Of a stretch of 5,628 bases of DNA, positions 5,078 to 5,628 are shown in pieces; positions within the stretch are counted from its first letter, which is position 1; each line of letters opens with the position of its first letter. Made by a program: the position numbers and the translations under genes. The stretch covers positions 1 through 5,628 of the forward strand of contig DLXG01000245.1 of assembly GCA_003448875.1 (NCBI GenBank), in the 5' to 3' direction. A model generated the notes under the pieces. The model was not told the origin of the DNA and ran no database searches. It saw only the letters and a program-made list of their open reading frames with translations. Source of the stretch: Anaerolineaceae bacterium (GTDB taxonomy: Bacteria; Chloroflexota; Anaerolineae; Anaerolineales; Anaerolineaceae).

Positions 5078-5628
5078 TCACTACCTGACTCAGGTCTTCT
5101 TTTGGCTGGGGATACTCCATCTTCAGCCCTTTGAGGGCATCCACCAGCACACTGGCAACCACCAGATTGCGGTACCATTTTTTATTGGACGGCACGATGT
5201 ACCACGGCGCGTAGTCGGTGCTGGTTTTGTTTAGCACATCCTCGTAGGCCTGCATATACTCCGCCCAGCGGGCACGTTCTTTCAGGTCACCCACGTTGAA
5301 CTTCCAGTGCTTGGTCGGGTCGTCCAGCCGCGCCTGCAAACGTTTCTTCTGTTCTTCCGGGTCAATATGCAGGAAAAACTTCAAGATGAGCGTGCCTTCC
5401 TCGGCCAGCAGACGCTCAAAGTCGTTGATGTGGTCATAGCGGCGCTTCCACACCGTTTCTGGCACAAGTCCATGCACCCGTACCACCAGCACGTCTTCAT
5501 AATGGCTGCGGTTGAAAATGACAATCTCACCTTTGCCCGGCGTCTGGCGGTGAACCCGCCACAGGTAGTCGTGATCGAGTTCTTCGGGGGTAGGCACCTT
5601 GAAATTGGCAACCCGTACACCTTGTGGA
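5070..5628 (-). CDS. ppk2: Polyphosphate kinase 2, class III-like (polyphosphate:AMP/ADP phosphotransferase), C-terminal part
   Basis: The frame enters from the right edge and shows the last 185 residues of a PPK2. It begins at [10 protein letters not shown], which in the family follows the Walker A region; that motif is therefore outside the window. Clear blocks are [33 protein letters not shown] (Walker B and following arginine region), [20 protein letters not shown], the lid [16 protein letters not shown], and [19 protein letters not shown], ending [15 protein letters not shown]. Both lid and tail closely resemble the Meiothermus ruber enzyme, a class III PPK2 that makes ATP from AMP or ADP using polyphosphate. 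Class III substrate range is inferred from that resemblance. The true start is off-window; the GTG at 5597 is internal. Its TAA stop overlaps the rsmI start by 8 bases, indicating a shared transcript. Confidence 0.93.
   Translation of the reverse strand, partial: PQGVRVANFKVPTPEELDHDYLWRVHRQTPGKGEIVIFNRSHYEDVLVVRVHGLVPETVWKRRYDHINDFERLLAEEGTLILKFFLHIDPEEQKKRLQARLDDPTKHWKFNVGDLKERARWAEYMQAYEDVLNKTSTDYAPWYIVPSNKKWYRNLVVASVLVDALKGLKMEYPQPKEDLSQVVIE

Noticed and set aside
3128..5628. Joint nucleotide-salvage system of the kinase-family gene, yhhQ-like gene and PPK2
   Set aside because: The genes are on different strands and in separate transcription units with common housekeeping neighbours; proximity alone does not support one system.

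Overview
The window reads as a stretch of chromosome from a Chloroflexota-like bacterium, probably of the Anaerolineae/Caldilineae type. This is an inference from moderately high GC, a lipoprotein with a long Thr/Pro-rich tether typical of that phylum, and a mix of proteins resembling Thermus/Meiothermus families (CYP175-like P450, CarH-like regulator, class III PPK2). Seven protein genes fill nearly all of it. No RNA gene, insertion sequence, CRISPR array or phage gene was seen, and no gene-free stretch exceeds about 150 bases.

Left half, all on the minus strand, read right to left: an adenosine-specific kinase family protein (3562-3074), a Thr/Pro-tethered lipoprotein (2981-2031), a cytochrome P450 closely resembling the CYP175A1 carotene hydroxylase (2021-687), and the N-terminal 180 residues of a MerR-family regulator (540 to beyond base 1). 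The regulator carries the W-x9-EH signature of the CarH/LitR B12-dependent light sensors. Lipoprotein and P450 are separated by 9 bases, and the P450 ribosome binding site overlaps the lipoprotein stop codon.

The 146 bases between P450 and regulator are the most interesting non-coding DNA. They hold a dense cluster of TGTACA-like words, three pairs of which are spaced exactly 11 bases apart. This matches the tandem 11-bp operator architecture known for CarH. One repeat coincides with the -35 position of a candidate promoter for the regulator itself. The simplest reading is an autoregulated, light-responsive CarH switch beside a carotenoid-modifying P450.

Right half: a queuosine-precursor transporter of the YhhQ/VUT family (3661-4383, plus strand) diverges from the kinase-family gene across a 98-base promoter region. 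It converges, with a 23-base overlap, on rsmI (5077-4361, minus), the 16S rRNA C1402 ribose methyltransferase. rsmI overlaps by 8 bases the end of a class III-like polyphosphate kinase 2 gene that enters from the right edge. These look like ordinary housekeeping and nucleotide-energy genes.
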